A model generated the notes under the pieces. That model was not told where the DNA came from. It did not search any database and saw only the letters and a program-made list of their open reading frames with translations. The position numbers and the translations under genes are program-made. From Longimicrobiaceae bacterium (GTDB lineage: Bacteria > Gemmatimonadota > Gemmatimonadetes > Longimicrobiales > Longimicrobiaceae), in NCBI GenBank assembly GCA_030146875.1, contig JASLAX010000054.1, positions 19,489 through 83,488 of the forward strand: a DNA stretch of 64,000 bases. The letters are read 5' to 3'. This document shows positions 16,151-24,685 of the stretch, piece by piece; positions within the stretch are counted from its first letter, which is position 1; each line of letters begins with the position of its first letter.

Positions 16151-18071
16151 TCAGGAAGGAAGCGTAGTGGAGGCGTCGGTCTCCTCATCCCCCATACATG
16201 TGTCGGGCGCGCGGCGCAGCGCTGCCTCTACACGCCGCCGGTACAACTCGCCGACCACCGGTACCTCGCGGCTCCCCGCATGGAGGAGCTTCGTATACAC
16301 CTCCAACCCCAGGTCTGTCTTCTCCGCCGGCCATGGACCCGCCCCGCGCTTTGCCCGCTTGACGCAGAGCCTCAGGAAGCGGACGAACCACTCCGTCGTG
16401 AGCTCCGCGCCCTCGGCCGCGGCGATCAACAGGCTGGCGAATTCCTCCGACGGCCGCCGCTCGATCTCCAGCAGGTACGCGTGACGTTCACCCAGGACCA
16501 CGTCGGCGATCAGTACGTGCCGCCGCTTCGGCCCGCCTTGGGTTACCGGACGTGTCGTCTCAACGTAGCACCACCGGGGCCGCTTCGTCCGCGGATTGGC
16601 CACGGGAAACGGAGACGCGATCCCATCGCCCCGGCCGAGCTCCGCCTGTGGGTTGCGCCACGAGAGCCCCCACCCACCCGACTCCGCCAGCCGCTCCACC
16701 AGTCCCTTGAACTCCATCAGGTGCGGCAGCAGGACCTTCTCCCCGCTGCTCTGGCCATCCCACTCACCACGCTCAGGCGGTCCCGCGGCGACTCGCCCGC
16801 AGTCGGGGGGTCCGGGCTCACGACGTCGCCCGGCTCGCCTGGGAGTGGGACCGGCCAGCTCACGTCCTGGTCGGACGGGGGCGGCGGCGGCGTCTCGACC
16901 AGGACGACCGGCTTCAGCGGCCGGTATCGGATTCCCGGCTCGACCGCCTTGACCAAGCCGCGCAGCAGGGACCCCGCAGGCCGGCCTGGCGCCGCCACCT
17001 CGCCCCTGCTCAGCCGCGGGTATGGGCTCCCCGGCCTCCTCGCGCCCCCCGTCGTTCCACCGCCAGGACGCTCCCCGTCGCGCCTGTTCGGGTTGTCTCG
17101 ATGCCCCCCCAGTCGCTCGAACGGGAACGCCGCCGTACACTCCGTAATCCAAAACACGAGAAAATCACGATCGGCATCATAGGGTCCCCGCTCCAGCCAC
17201 GTCCCATGCACCTCCAGCTGCGTCGTTCCCTCGAAGGGCGGTAACGCCCTGAACGTCGCCGGCGCTGACCGCGCCCATTGCATCTGAAGCCGGCGCGCAG
17301 TGAAGAGCGCCCTCCGCCTCGCCAACGCCGAATAGCGGAAACGTCCCACCGGCTGGCGATCTTCGTTGCTCACCTGCGCCCGCAGGTGAACGCGTGAGAC
17401 TCCTGCCTCGTCGACGTAGCTCTCCTTCAAGTTGTACAGTTCCAGGAAGTGCGGTTGCCCTTCCTCGTCGACTCTCTGGTAGACATGCAGCGACCGGTGG
17501 TACCCGGTGCACAACGCCCGCATCATCTGGGTCGAGGGGCCGTAGTACCGCCGCACCACCTCCGCGCACGGGATCAGGACCCTGCCCTCCCGGCCGGGCA
17601 CGTCCAGCACGAGCACGTCAGTGCCCGCGACGCGACGCGGCCTCACGGCACCCTCCGGAGCAGGCGGTGCAACGCGGAAGACACGGTCCGCGGGAGCGCC
17701 CCTCCCGATGCACTCGTAGTCGCGCTGGACCCGGCACGTTTCCCTCGAGATGTCCACGTCGAAGGTCGCGACGCTGTACTCAGGCGTCCGCTGCCGGTGT
17801 CCCCCCGCCAGACCTGCCCCACGTGCATCGCCGGGTACTGCCCGCTCGGGATCTCGTCCCACCACACCCGGCTCCCGTCCAGCCGCTCGCGCAGTGGGAT
17901 CCGCTCGTCGTCCCAGTCATCCCGATCCCGGAACGCCGTGAACCGGACCTGCACCCGCGGGTCCAGCCCGGTCTTTCCCCGCACGACGCACCCGATTCCG
18001 CTCAGGAGCAGCGGCTCCCTGCGGCGCCCCATCCACGGGCCCCACGGGTTCGGTGGCGTCGGCTTCGTCAT
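16151..18071 (-). pseudogene. tnsE: tnsE homologue, two frameshifts
   Basis: About 640 codons reading inward from the right transposon end. TnsE directs Tn7 to replicating DNA and conjugal plasmids. From my memory of Tn7 TnsE, matching segments in the same order are: IPCAEVVRRYYGPSTQMMR, a Leu-rich LEVHGTWLERG..DADRDFLVFWI stretch, and the C-terminal domain with RHVLIADVVLGERHAYLLEI and a following long helix pair. A Pro/Gly-rich linker separates the halves. The frame breaks twice: at the C6 run at 17801-17806, and somewhere within 16740-16810. Both halves are otherwise well kept, so the lesions are recent or are sequencing errors. The start MTKPTPPNPWGPWMG lies 39 bases inside the end repeats. 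The position, at the end opposite tnsB and inverted, is unusual. Confidence 0.7.
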
Positions 18072-18109
18072 CCCTTCAGCGCTCCATCACCGGGCGCCCA
18101 CCCCCGGTT

Positions 18110-18177
18110 CTGTCGCAACCACTCTGATGGTTGTCGCAGCCACTTCGACTTTGTCGCGACCACTTCGATTACTGACA
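18110..18177 (-). repeat. tnsE-proximal transposon end with three TnsB-type repeats
   Basis: Repeats at 18110-18127, 18131-18148 and 18151-18168 (top strand TTGTCGCAGCCACTTCGA and close variants), spaced 21 and 20 bases, then TTACTGACA to the terminus at 18177. Read from outside inward this is TGTCAGTAA and then TCGAAGTGGTCGCGACAA, matching the other end at 14 of the 18 repeat positions or better. The more regular spacing than at the opposite end gives the two ends a recognisable asymmetry. Confidence 0.85.
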
Positions 18178-18178
18178 G

Positions 18179-18637
18179 CTACGTCCCGCAACGGCCCCCG
18201 GAGAACGTCGGTGCGGGCGGCTGGCGGAACTCGCAGGTCGACATCATCCCGCGGGCCTGGTTCCACGCGTCCTCCGCCCGCTCGAGCTCGTCGAGCTTGC
18301 GGTAGAGGGCGGCGCTGTCGGTGGAGGTGGGGCACCACGCCACGTACTCCCGCGGCCCCCCGCAGGGGCGGCTCCCCACCGGCGCGGTGCGGCACTGGCC
18401 GGCCGAGGTGCACCCCGTGGTGCGGGCGAGGGCGCGCGCCTCCCTCTCCAGCCGCGCGACGGTCGCGGAATCGCCCGCCGCCACGTCGGACGACGGGGGC
18501 TCGGACGATGGCGGGTCGGGAGAGGACGCGGCCGGGGGCGGGGCCGTGTCGGCGGCGGGCGGGGCCGCGCCGCCGCCGTCCTCGCGCGGCTGGGCGCAGG
18601 CGGCGAGCAGGGCCAGGGCGAGAAGGGCGGCTCTCAT
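18179..18637 (-). CDS. Cys-rich lipoprotein at the insertion boundary
   Basis: 152 residues. Signal peptide ending LALALLAACAQ, so a lipoprotein; then a Ser/Pro/Asp-rich linker (SPDPPSSEPPSSD) and a C-terminal domain with a helix (VARLEREARALARTTG) and six cysteines, probably disulfide-bonded (TGCTSAGQCRTAPVGSRPC, VAWCP, MSTCEF, GGRCGT). A GGAG ribosome binding site precedes the ATG at 18637. Its TAG stop (18179-18181) lies one base from the transposon terminus, so the element landed exactly behind the gene; it is possible that the original C-terminus differed. Unrecognised family. Confidence 0.75.
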   Translation of the reverse strand: MRAALLALALLAACAQPREDGGGAAPPAADTAPPPAASSPDPPSSEPPSSDVAAGDSATVARLEREARALARTTGCTSAGQCRTAPVGSRPCGGPREYVAWCPTSTDSAALYRKLDELERAEDAWNQARGMMSTCEFRQPPAPTFSGGRCGT

Positions 18638-18996
18638 CGGTTGCTCCGGGCGCGGGGGACGGACCTCTCCGCACGGTGCGCACGGCGGCGGCGCTCCGCA
18701 AGGCTTCCGGGCGCAGGGTAGCACCCGCACCTCGTGGCGGGCGGGCTGCGACGCGCTCGCGCGCGACGGCGTCCTCTCCGGAAAAGCGGACGCAGCCCGT
18801 CCCCACCGGCGACCGTCACCCCTCTCCCCTCGTGGGAGAGGGGCCGGGGGTGAGGGGGCCCGCGGCGGCCGGCCGACCTCCGCCGTCCAGGCGGGAACCA
18901 CGAAGCGGCGGACGCTTTCGCATCCGCCCCCTCTTCGCCGTCCCGCCGCCTGCTCCCGCCCAGGGCGAGAGGACCCGCCCGACTGCGAGACGGCGT
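18638..18996. other. intergenic region with a dispersed repeat
   Basis: No gene recognised. Contains a copy of a repeat (18818-18856) that also occurs, inverted, at 46517-46556. The rest is GC-rich spacer. Confidence 0.5.
18818..18856 (+). repeat. dispersed intergenic repeat, copy 1
   Basis: CACCCCTCTCCCCTCGTGGG then AGAGGGGCCGGGGGTGAGG: the first part can pair with the following bases (cctctccc / gggagagg). The reverse complement of 46517-46556 matches it at nearly every position, with changes limited to one or two bases in the loop and stem. Confidence 0.7.
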
Positions 18997-20325
18997 CTAG
19001 ATCACCTCGAACTCCATCCCCGGCGCGGCGACCGGCCCGTCGGCGAAGGAGAACGCCGCGCGCAGCCGCGCCTCGGCCTCCGCCGCGTCCGCGGGGGTGC
19101 GCGCGTGGACCTCTGCCAGCGGCGCGCCGGTCTCCACCCGGTCGCCGATGCGGGCCAGGAGGACGATGCCCACGGCGGGGTCGATGGGGTCCGCCTTCGT
19201 CCGCCGCCCAGCGCCCAGCGCCAGGGCCGCGTCGCCGATCCCCCGCGCGTCGGCCGCGGCGATCCAGCGGGCGCCGTCGCCCTCCACCACCACCGTCTTC
19301 ACCAGCGGCGCGGTGGGAAGGGTGGTGGGGTCCTCCACCGCGCGCGGGTCGCCGCCCTGGGCGCGCACCAGCTCGATCAGCATCTGCGTGCCTGCGCCGG
19401 AGTCGCGCAGCTCGCGGACGCGGGCGCGGCCCTCCTCCTCCCCCGCCGCCAGGCCGGAGAGGACCAGCAGGTGCGCGCCCAGCTCCACGGTCAGCTCCCA
19501 CAGGTCGTCCGGCCCGCCGCCCCGCAGCGTCTCCACGGCCTCGCGCACCTCCAGCGCGTTCCCCACCGCGCGGCCCAGCGGCTCCTGCATGGGAGAGAGG
19601 ACGGCGCGCGTCCGCCGCCCCGCGCCCTCGCCGATGCGGACCAGGGTGCGCGCCAGCTCGCGGGCGTCCGCCCGCTCCGTCATGAACGCGCCGGAGCCCC
19701 ACTTCACGTCCAGCACCACGCTCCCGGCGCCGCCGGCGAGCTTCTTGGACATGATGCTGCTGGAGATGAGCGGGATGGAGTCCACCGTCCCCGTCACGTC
19801 GCGCAGGGCGTAGAGGGCGCCGTCCGCCGGCACCAGCGCGGGGCTCTGCCCCACCAGCGCGCAGCCGATGCGCTCCACCTGCGCGCGCATGTCGTCCAGC
19901 GGCAACGCGGTGCGAAAGCCGGGGATGGCCTCCAGCTTGTCCAGCGTGCCCCCGGTGTGGCCCAGGCCGCGGCCGGACATCTTCACGAAGGCCGCGCCGG
20001 CGGCGGCCATCAGCGGCACCAGCACGATGGACGTCTTGTCGCCCACCCCGCCGGTGCTGTGCTTGTCCACCGTCGGGCGGCCCAGCCCGCTCCAGTCCAG
20101 GCGCGCGCCGGAGTCGACCATCGCCTCGGTGAGCGCGAGCGTCTCCGCCTCCGTCATCCCGCGCCAGCGCACGGCCATCAGCCACGCCGCCACCTGGTAG
20201 TCGGGGATCTCCTTCGTGACGAAGCCGCTGCACAGGGCGCGCAGCTCGTCCGCCGTCAGCGCGCCCCCGCGCTTCTTCCGCTCGATCAGCCCCACCACGT
20301 CCAGCGCGCGCACGGCCGCGATCAT
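18997..20325 (-). CDS. deoA: pyrimidine-nucleoside (thymidine) phosphorylase
   Basis: 442 residues, cytosolic. Catalyses phosphorolysis of thymidine or uridine to the free base and (deoxy)ribose 1-phosphate. Glycosyltransferase family 3 signatures are plain: KKRGGALTADEL at the N-terminus, the phosphate-binding DKHSTGGVGDKTS, KMSGRGLGHTGGTLDKLE, and DVKWGSGAFM, followed by a C-terminal lipoyl-like hammerhead domain (GVETG-like turn near residue 400). The start overlaps the stop of cdd (ATGA, 20322-20325), so the two are translationally coupled and form a pyrimidine salvage operon. Whether it prefers thymidine or also accepts uridine cannot be seen. Confidence 0.95.
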   Translation of the reverse strand: MIAAVRALDVVGLIERKKRGGALTADELRALCSGFVTKEIPDYQVAAWLMAVRWRGMTEAETLALTEAMVDSGARLDWSGLGRPTVDKHSTGGVGDKTSIVLVPLMAAAGAAFVKMSGRGLGHTGGTLDKLEAIPGFRTALPLDDMRAQVERIGCALVGQSPALVPADGALYALRDVTGTVDSIPLISSSIMSKKLAGGAGSVVLDVKWGSGAFMTERADARELARTLVRIGEGAGRRTRAVLSPMQEPLGRAVGNALEVREAVETLRGGGPDDLWELTVELGAHLLVLSGLAAGEEEGRARVRELRDSGAGTQMLIELVRAQGGDPRAVEDPTTLPTAPLVKTVVVEGDGARWIAAADARGIGDAALALGAGRRTKADPIDPAVGIVLLARIGDRVETGAPLAEVHARTPADAAEAEARLRAAFSFADGPVAAPGMEFEVI

Positions 20326-20771
20326 CGCCCGTCCTCCGAGGGCAGGCGCGACGGGCCGAAGGCCCCCGGGAGCAGGTCGCCCACCGTGGTCGTCGTGTGC
20401 CCCTCGCCGTCCGGCGCGATCAGGAGCATCCCGGGGCCGAACTCGTACAGCACCTGCCGGCAGGCGCCGCACGGGGCGCAGGGCACGTCGTCCTCCGGCC
20501 CCACCACCGCGATGGCCGTGAAGCTCCGCGCGCCCTCGGACACCGCCTTCCCGATCGCCACGCGCTCGGCGCAGTTGCCCAGCCCGTACGATGCGTTCTC
20601 CACGTTCACCCCCGTGAAGACGCGGCCGTCGCTGGCCAGCAGCGCGGCGCCCACCGGGAACTTGCTGTACGGGGCGTACGCGTGGGCGCGCGCCTGGCGG
20701 GCGCGGTCCAGCAGTGCGCCCGCGGCGGCACCTGCAAAGGCCAGGGAGCGGGGCGGGTCGTCGTGCGCCAT
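20322..20771 (-). CDS. cdd: cytidine deaminase
   Basis: 149 residues. Zinc enzyme that converts cytidine and deoxycytidine to uridine and deoxyuridine, feeding the phosphorylase encoded just downstream. Motifs: YSKFPVGAALL, NVENASYGLGNCAERVA (zinc Cys and catalytic Glu) and PCAPCGACRQVL (remaining two zinc Cys). Length matches the homotetrameric class. The N-terminal ~15 residues are longer than usual. First gene of the cdd-deoA pair, 4-base overlap. Confidence 0.96.
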   Translation of the reverse strand: MAHDDPPRSLAFAGAAAGALLDRARQARAHAYAPYSKFPVGAALLASDGRVFTGVNVENASYGLGNCAERVAIGKAVSEGARSFTAIAVVGPEDDVPCAPCGACRQVLYEFGPGMLLIAPDGEGHTTTTVGDLLPGAFGPSRLPSEDGR

Positions 20772-20925
20772 CGGGGTCTGCCTGCGGGGGTCGGGAAGGA
20801 CGGGGGGAGCACAATATACGGCGTGGCCGCCTCGCGGACAGGGCGGCGGCGCGGCGAGCGCCCAGGGTGCGGGGGGCGGGCTCCGTCCCGATCGACCCGG
20901 CGCCGGTGGGGCATCCTTCGAAAGG

Positions 20926-20966
20926 GGAAGACCACCCGGGGGCGATGCGGGCCCGGATGGTCTTCC
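20926..20966 (-). terminator. hairpin downstream of the 238-aa gene
   Basis: ggaagaccacccggg (20926-20940) pairs with cccggatggtcttcc (20952-20966), 14 of 15 positions, around an 11-base loop, 23 bases past the stop at 20989. Confidence 0.65.
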
Positions 20967-20988
20967 GTCGATCTCCGTCCTCCGCCGG

Positions 20989-21705
20989 CTAGCCGTCGCC
21001 CCAGCGGCGGGCGAAGTCGTCGCTGACCTGGCGGAGCAGGCGCTCCACGGGGTCGCCGGGGCGAGGGAAGAAGACGGCGTCGGAGAGGGTGTTCAGGGCG
21101 GCGCGCACGTCGCGGAACTGCTCGGCGGCCTGCAGCAGCACGTCGCCCAGGCCGTGACGCGTGGCCAGGTCGGTGCCCGCGGCGGTGCGGAACCCGGCGG
21201 CGCCCAGCTCGTCGTAGTACGAGAGCGGCGGGGCGCCGCGGCGCTGCACGCGGTGGGTGACGTGGTCGGGGAACATGCCGCCCAGCCAGAGTGCGAAGTT
21301 GCCCAGGTGCACCCGCAGCAGGAACTCGCGCTCGCCGCGGGCGCGGTCAATGGCCGCCAGGATGTCGGCCAGGTAGTGGAACGGCTCCCCCTCGCCGCCG
21401 TCCACGCGGTGCGCCTTGCCCGCCATCCCGAACTCCAGCAGCACGGCCGCCGTGTAGTCGGCGAGCTGCCGGTCGGCGATCTCGCGCTGCAGCAGCGCGT
21501 GGCGCACGAGCAGGTAGAAGACGAGGGGCGCCGGCGCGAGGGAGATGCGGTTCCCGCGCAGCAGGGCGGCCAGCACGCGCGTGTCGTCGAGCAGCGCGTC
21601 CAGCCCCTCCGCGCGCAGCAGCTCCTCGCCGGCCGGGCCGGCCACCGACAGGAGCAGCTCCGCCTCGCGGCGGCCGAACGAGGCTCTGACGTTGGGTCTG
21701 ATCAT
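20989..21705 (-). CDS. conserved-looking protein of unknown function
   Basis: 238 residues, soluble, Leu- and Ala-rich and mainly helical. A strong ribosome binding site (AGGAGGG, six bases upstream) supports the ATG at 21705. Segments that may be diagnostic: FGRREAELLLSVAGPAGEE, a hydrophobic LVFYLLVRHALL helix, EREFLLRVHLGNFALWLGGMF and LNTLSDAVFF. I do not recognise the family. It stands alone between the cdd-deoA operon and the divergent uracil-DNA glycosylase gene. Confidence 0.7.
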   Translation of the reverse strand: MIRPNVRASFGRREAELLLSVAGPAGEELLRAEGLDALLDDTRVLAALLRGNRISLAPAPLVFYLLVRHALLQREIADRQLADYTAAVLLEFGMAGKAHRVDGGEGEPFHYLADILAAIDRARGEREFLLRVHLGNFALWLGGMFPDHVTHRVQRRGAPPLSYYDELGAAGFRTAAGTDLATRHGLGDVLLQAAEQFRDVRAALNTLSDAVFFPRPGDPVERLLRQVSDDFARRWGDG

Positions 21706-21908
21706 GGCGTCCCTCCTGGCTCCGGATCCGTTGCCGATGCCGTCCCGGTGCTTCCGGCCCGGCCTCCCGAAAAGCAGGATGGATGCCGCGATCCGCATCC
21801 CCCCGCCGCTCCCGCGCTTCCGTGCTCCCCGCCCGGCGCGGTCCTCCGCTTGCGTCGCCCGCACGCCGACCGCGGCGCGCCGCCCCTCACCCCCTCCCCC
21901 GACCGGGC

Positions 21909-22589
21909 ATGGACCTGTCCCTTCCCCCCTCCTGGGCCGCGCTCCTGGCCGGCGAGATGGAGGAGCCGTACTTCCGCGGGCTGCGCGGCTTCGTGGACGC
22001 GGAGCGCCGCACGGCGGCCGTGCATCCCCCGGAAACGGACGTGTTCAACGCCCTTCGTCTGACACCGTACGATGCCGTGAAGGTCCTGATCGTGGGCCAG
22101 GACCCCTACCACGGCCCCGGACAGGCGCACGGGCTGGCCTTCTCGGTCCGCCCCGGCGTGCGGACTCCCCCCTCCCTGGTGAACGTGTTCAAGGAGCTGC
22201 GCGACGACCTGGGGTGCGCCGTCCCGGGGCACGGGCACCTGGTCCGCTGGGCCCGGCAGGGCGTGCTGCTGCTCAACGCCGTGCTCACCGTGCGCCAGGG
22301 CGAGCCCAACTCGCACAAGGGAAAGGGCTGGGAGCGGTTCACCGACGCGGTGATCCGGCGCGTCGCGGAGAAGGAGGAGCGCGTGGTCTTCGTGCTCTGG
22401 GGGAGCTACGCGCAGAAGAAGCGCGCGCTGATCGACACGTCCCGCCACGCGATCGTGGAGTCGGTGCACCCGTCGCCCCTGTCGGCCAGGCGCGGGTTCA
22501 TGGGCAGCCGGCCGTTCGGGAAGGTGAACGAGGCGCTGGTGCAGGGGGGCCGGACGCCCGTGGAGTGGTGCCTTCCGCCGGAGCCCTGA
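21909..22589 (+). CDS. ung: uracil-DNA glycosylase, family 1
   Basis: 226 residues, the normal size. Removes uracil from DNA at the start of base-excision repair. Catalytic loop GQDPYHGPGQAHGLAFSV contains the active-site Asp; the leucine loop HPSPLSARRGF carries the intercalating region and catalytic His. The Asn of LLLNAVLTV recognises uracil. Start chosen at the ATG 21909 (MDLSLPPSW), which aligns with the family; upstream in-frame codons look non-coding. Divergent from the 238-aa gene; promoter between 21706 and 21908. Confidence 0.97.
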   Translation: MDLSLPPSWAALLAGEMEEPYFRGLRGFVDAERRTAAVHPPETDVFNALRLTPYDAVKVLIVGQDPYHGPGQAHGLAFSVRPGVRTPPSLVNVFKELRDDLGCAVPGHGHLVRWARQGVLLLNAVLTVRQGEPNSHKGKGWERFTDAVIRRVAEKEERVVFVLWGSYAQKKRALIDTSRHAIVESVHPSPLSARRGFMGSRPFGKVNEALVQGGRTPVEWCLPPEP

Positions 22590-22795
22590 CGGGGGTCCCG
22601 GGAAGGAGGCGCGGACGTCCTCCGCCGTTGTGAGCCGTCCTCCGCCGCGCGTCGTGGCGGGGGATGCGGACGGAACTCCCGGCGCCCCGCCGTGTCAGAA
22701 CGGGTGACGGAGGCGCGTTCCACGGGTGAGGGCGCCGCGCCGGTGCCCCGGTCGTCCCGACCGAACGTTCGATCCAACGCCGCGGGAGGTTCCCC

Positions 22796-23557
22796 ATGCT
22801 CAACGTCTACACCTCGGGGAGGAAGAAGGGCCGCACCTGGAGCACCGGGACCGTCCTGGTCTCGCTGGGTGCCCACGCCGTGGCGGCCTTCTTCGCGCTG
22901 ATCCTTCCGTTCGGGCCGGGCGAGGCGACGCAGGCGGCGGAGCCCGTGCTGGTGGAGGAGTGGGACATCACGAAGCCGCGGCGGCATCCCGATCCGCCCG
23001 CGGCGCCGACGGCGGACGAGGAGCGGCCGGCCGACGAGCCCGTGGTGGGGCGGACGCTCCAGGTCACCGAGCCGCTCACGGTGCCGCCGATGCTCCCCGA
23101 TCCCAACCTCAACGCCAGGCCGCTGGATCCGAGGGCCTTCGACGGCCCCGGCCCCGTGGGCGACGTGATCGGCACCCCCACACCGGGCGACACGCGGCCC
23201 CTCACCGGGAACCCCGGTCCGGCCGGGCCCGCGGACGTGGTCTACGACGAGGGGGACGTGGGGGAGGTGCCCGCCCTGACCAACGCGGACGATCTCCGGC
23301 GGGTGTTCGAGCGCTTCTACCCCTCCATGCTGCGCGACTCGGGGGTGCGCGGCCGGGCGGTGCTGCAGTTCGTGGTGAACGCCGACGGGCGGGTCGATCC
23401 CTCCAGCGTGGTCGTGGTCTCCGCCACGCGCCCGGAGTTCGCCACCGCCTCCACGCGCGCGGTCGAGCGCTTCCGCTTCCGCCCCGCCACGGTGTACGGA
23501 CAGCCGGTGCGCGTGCTGATCACCATGCCCATCGACTGGACGGTCGCGCAGGAGTAG
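22796..23557 (+). CDS. TonB-family energy transducer protein
   Basis: 253 residues. One N-terminal transmembrane helix (TVLVSLGAHAVAAFFALIL), a long Pro-rich periplasmic spacer, and a C-terminal TonB domain (RRVFERFYPSMLRDSGVRG, then VLQFVVNADGRVDPSSVVVV, ending in a YGQPVRVLI strand). Such proteins pass proton-motive energy from ExbBD to outer-membrane receptors; no ExbBD or receptor gene is nearby, so it may serve another complex. A GGGAGG site eight bases upstream supports the start. The N-terminal Lys-Lys-Gly-Arg cluster suits cytoplasmic orientation of residues 1-15. Confidence 0.85.
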   Translation: MLNVYTSGRKKGRTWSTGTVLVSLGAHAVAAFFALILPFGPGEATQAAEPVLVEEWDITKPRRHPDPPAAPTADEERPADEPVVGRTLQVTEPLTVPPMLPDPNLNARPLDPRAFDGPGPVGDVIGTPTPGDTRPLTGNPGPAGPADVVYDEGDVGEVPALTNADDLRRVFERFYPSMLRDSGVRGRAVLQFVVNADGRVDPSSVVVVSATRPEFATASTRAVERFRFRPATVYGQPVRVLITMPIDWTVAQE

Positions 23558-23576
23558 CGCCGTCCGGCGGGACGAG

Positions 23577-23614
23577 GACGAGGGGTCCGGCGCCGCGCGC
23601 GCCGGACCCCTCGT
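23577..23614. terminator. strong bidirectional hairpin
   Basis: gacgaggggtccggcg pairs perfectly with cgccggacccctcgtc around a GC loop. It lies between the convergent TonB-like and EamA genes and can serve both. Confidence 0.8.
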
Positions 23615-23641
23615 CGCTTCCGTCCTCCTCCGTCACCTCCG

Positions 23642-24544
23642 CTATGCCCCCGCCCCCACCTCCGGCCGCTCGGGCGCGGGCGGGTCGCCCTCCGCCGAGT
23701 CGCGCCCGTCCATCCGCGTCTTCGCCACCGTGGCCAGCACGATCAGCAGGCCGCCGGCGATGGCCCACGCGCCCGGCCGCTCGCCGTGGACGATCCAGGC
23801 CCACACGGGGTTCAGCGCCGGCTCGACGAGGAGCAGGGTGGACGCCTCCAGCGCGGGGACGTGCTTGATGGCGGCGGCCACGCACAGGTACGCGGCGGCG
23901 ATCTGGAAGACGCCCAGGTAGCCCAGCATCGCCACGTCCGCCGCGCCCACGGAGGCGACGGGCAGCGCCAGGGGAAGCACGGCCAGGCAGGCGATGGCGT
24001 TCCCGGCCACCACGGTGGGGAGCGGCGTGCCGCCCTCCGACCCCGCCCACCGCAGGCCCACGATGGTCAGCGCCCAGCAGACGCCGCTCAGCACCGCCAG
24101 CAGGTTGCCGCGCGCGGGGTCGGGCGCGGTCGCCGCGGGCGCCTCGGCCCCCACGAAGAAGAGGAGCAGCCCCGCGCCCACCACCACCATGAAGAGCAGG
24201 TCGCGCCGGCGGATGGGCTCCTTGAGCAGCCAGGGGCCCAGGAGCAGGATGTAGAGCGGCGCGGCGGACTGCAGGAAGATGGTGTTCGCGGCCGTGGTCA
24301 GCTTGTTGGCCACCACGAACAGGACCATCGTGGCGGCGTAGGCCACCCCGACCGGGAGCGCCTTCCAGCTCCACCCCCGCCGCGCGGCGGGAACGGCGAC
24401 CAGGATGGCGAGCGCGGCGATGCCGGAGCGGAAGCTGGCGACCTGCCAGCCGGAGAGGTCGGTGGCCTTGATGGCCGCGCCGCCGGTGGAGAACAGCACG
24501 GCGGCCGTCAGGAGCTGCAGCCGGTGGAGGACGCGCGGGCTCAC
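23642..24544 (-). CDS. EamA (drug/metabolite) family transporter
   Basis: 300 residues, ten predicted transmembrane helices in two five-helix EamA repeats. Each repeat ends with a typical motif: LQSAAPLYILLLGPWLLKEPI in the first and LLLVEPALNPVWAWIVHGERPG in the second. The C-terminal tail is charged and cytoplasmic. Family members export amino acids, metabolites or drugs; the substrate is not predictable. Stands alone; convergent with the TonB-like gene. Confidence 0.92.
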   Translation of the reverse strand: MSPRVLHRLQLLTAAVLFSTGGAAIKATDLSGWQVASFRSGIAALAILVAVPAARRGWSWKALPVGVAYAATMVLFVVANKLTTAANTIFLQSAAPLYILLLGPWLLKEPIRRRDLLFMVVVGAGLLLFFVGAEAPAATAPDPARGNLLAVLSGVCWALTIVGLRWAGSEGGTPLPTVVAGNAIACLAVLPLALPVASVGAADVAMLGYLGVFQIAAAYLCVAAAIKHVPALEASTLLLVEPALNPVWAWIVHGERPGAWAIAGGLLIVLATVAKTRMDGRDSAEGDPPAPERPEVGAGA

Positions 24545-24685
24545 GTGGGGTACGGCTCCGGCGGGCGGGGGAGTGGGTGACGGCGCGACAATCTACCCCG
24601 CCGGCCCCGCAGGGGCGACCCGGCTGCCTCGCGGGCACGCATGGTGCTGGGCCCGTGCGGCTCACCGGAACCGCGAGAGGCCCTG

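Larger units (their letters stand above)
2221..18177. mobile_element. decayed Tn7-like transposon with tnsE (15.96 kb)
   Basis: The element starts TGTCAG at 2221 and ends CTGACA at 18177. Inward from each terminus, after a short spacer, is the same 18-bp repeat (TCGAAGTAGCTGCGACAA on the left; reverse complement TCGAAGTGGTCGCGACAA on the right), with further copies behind it, the arrangement of TnsB-binding sites in Tn7/Tn5053-type elements. Gene order from the left is tnsA tail, tnsB, tnsC start, cargo, and tnsE reading inward from the right end. Every transposition gene is damaged: tnsA and tnsC are truncated, tnsB has one frameshift and tnsE two, and no tniQ/tnsD was found. It may still be moved in trans because both ends look intact. 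No 5-bp target duplication is evident (GTCCC on the left, GCTAC on the right). Confidence 0.88.

Noticed and set aside
17449..22062. 1537-codon open frame on the plus strand
   Set aside because: Its composition is that of GC-rich antisense DNA (His, Gln, Arg, Pro), and it crosses the transposon end and several real genes.
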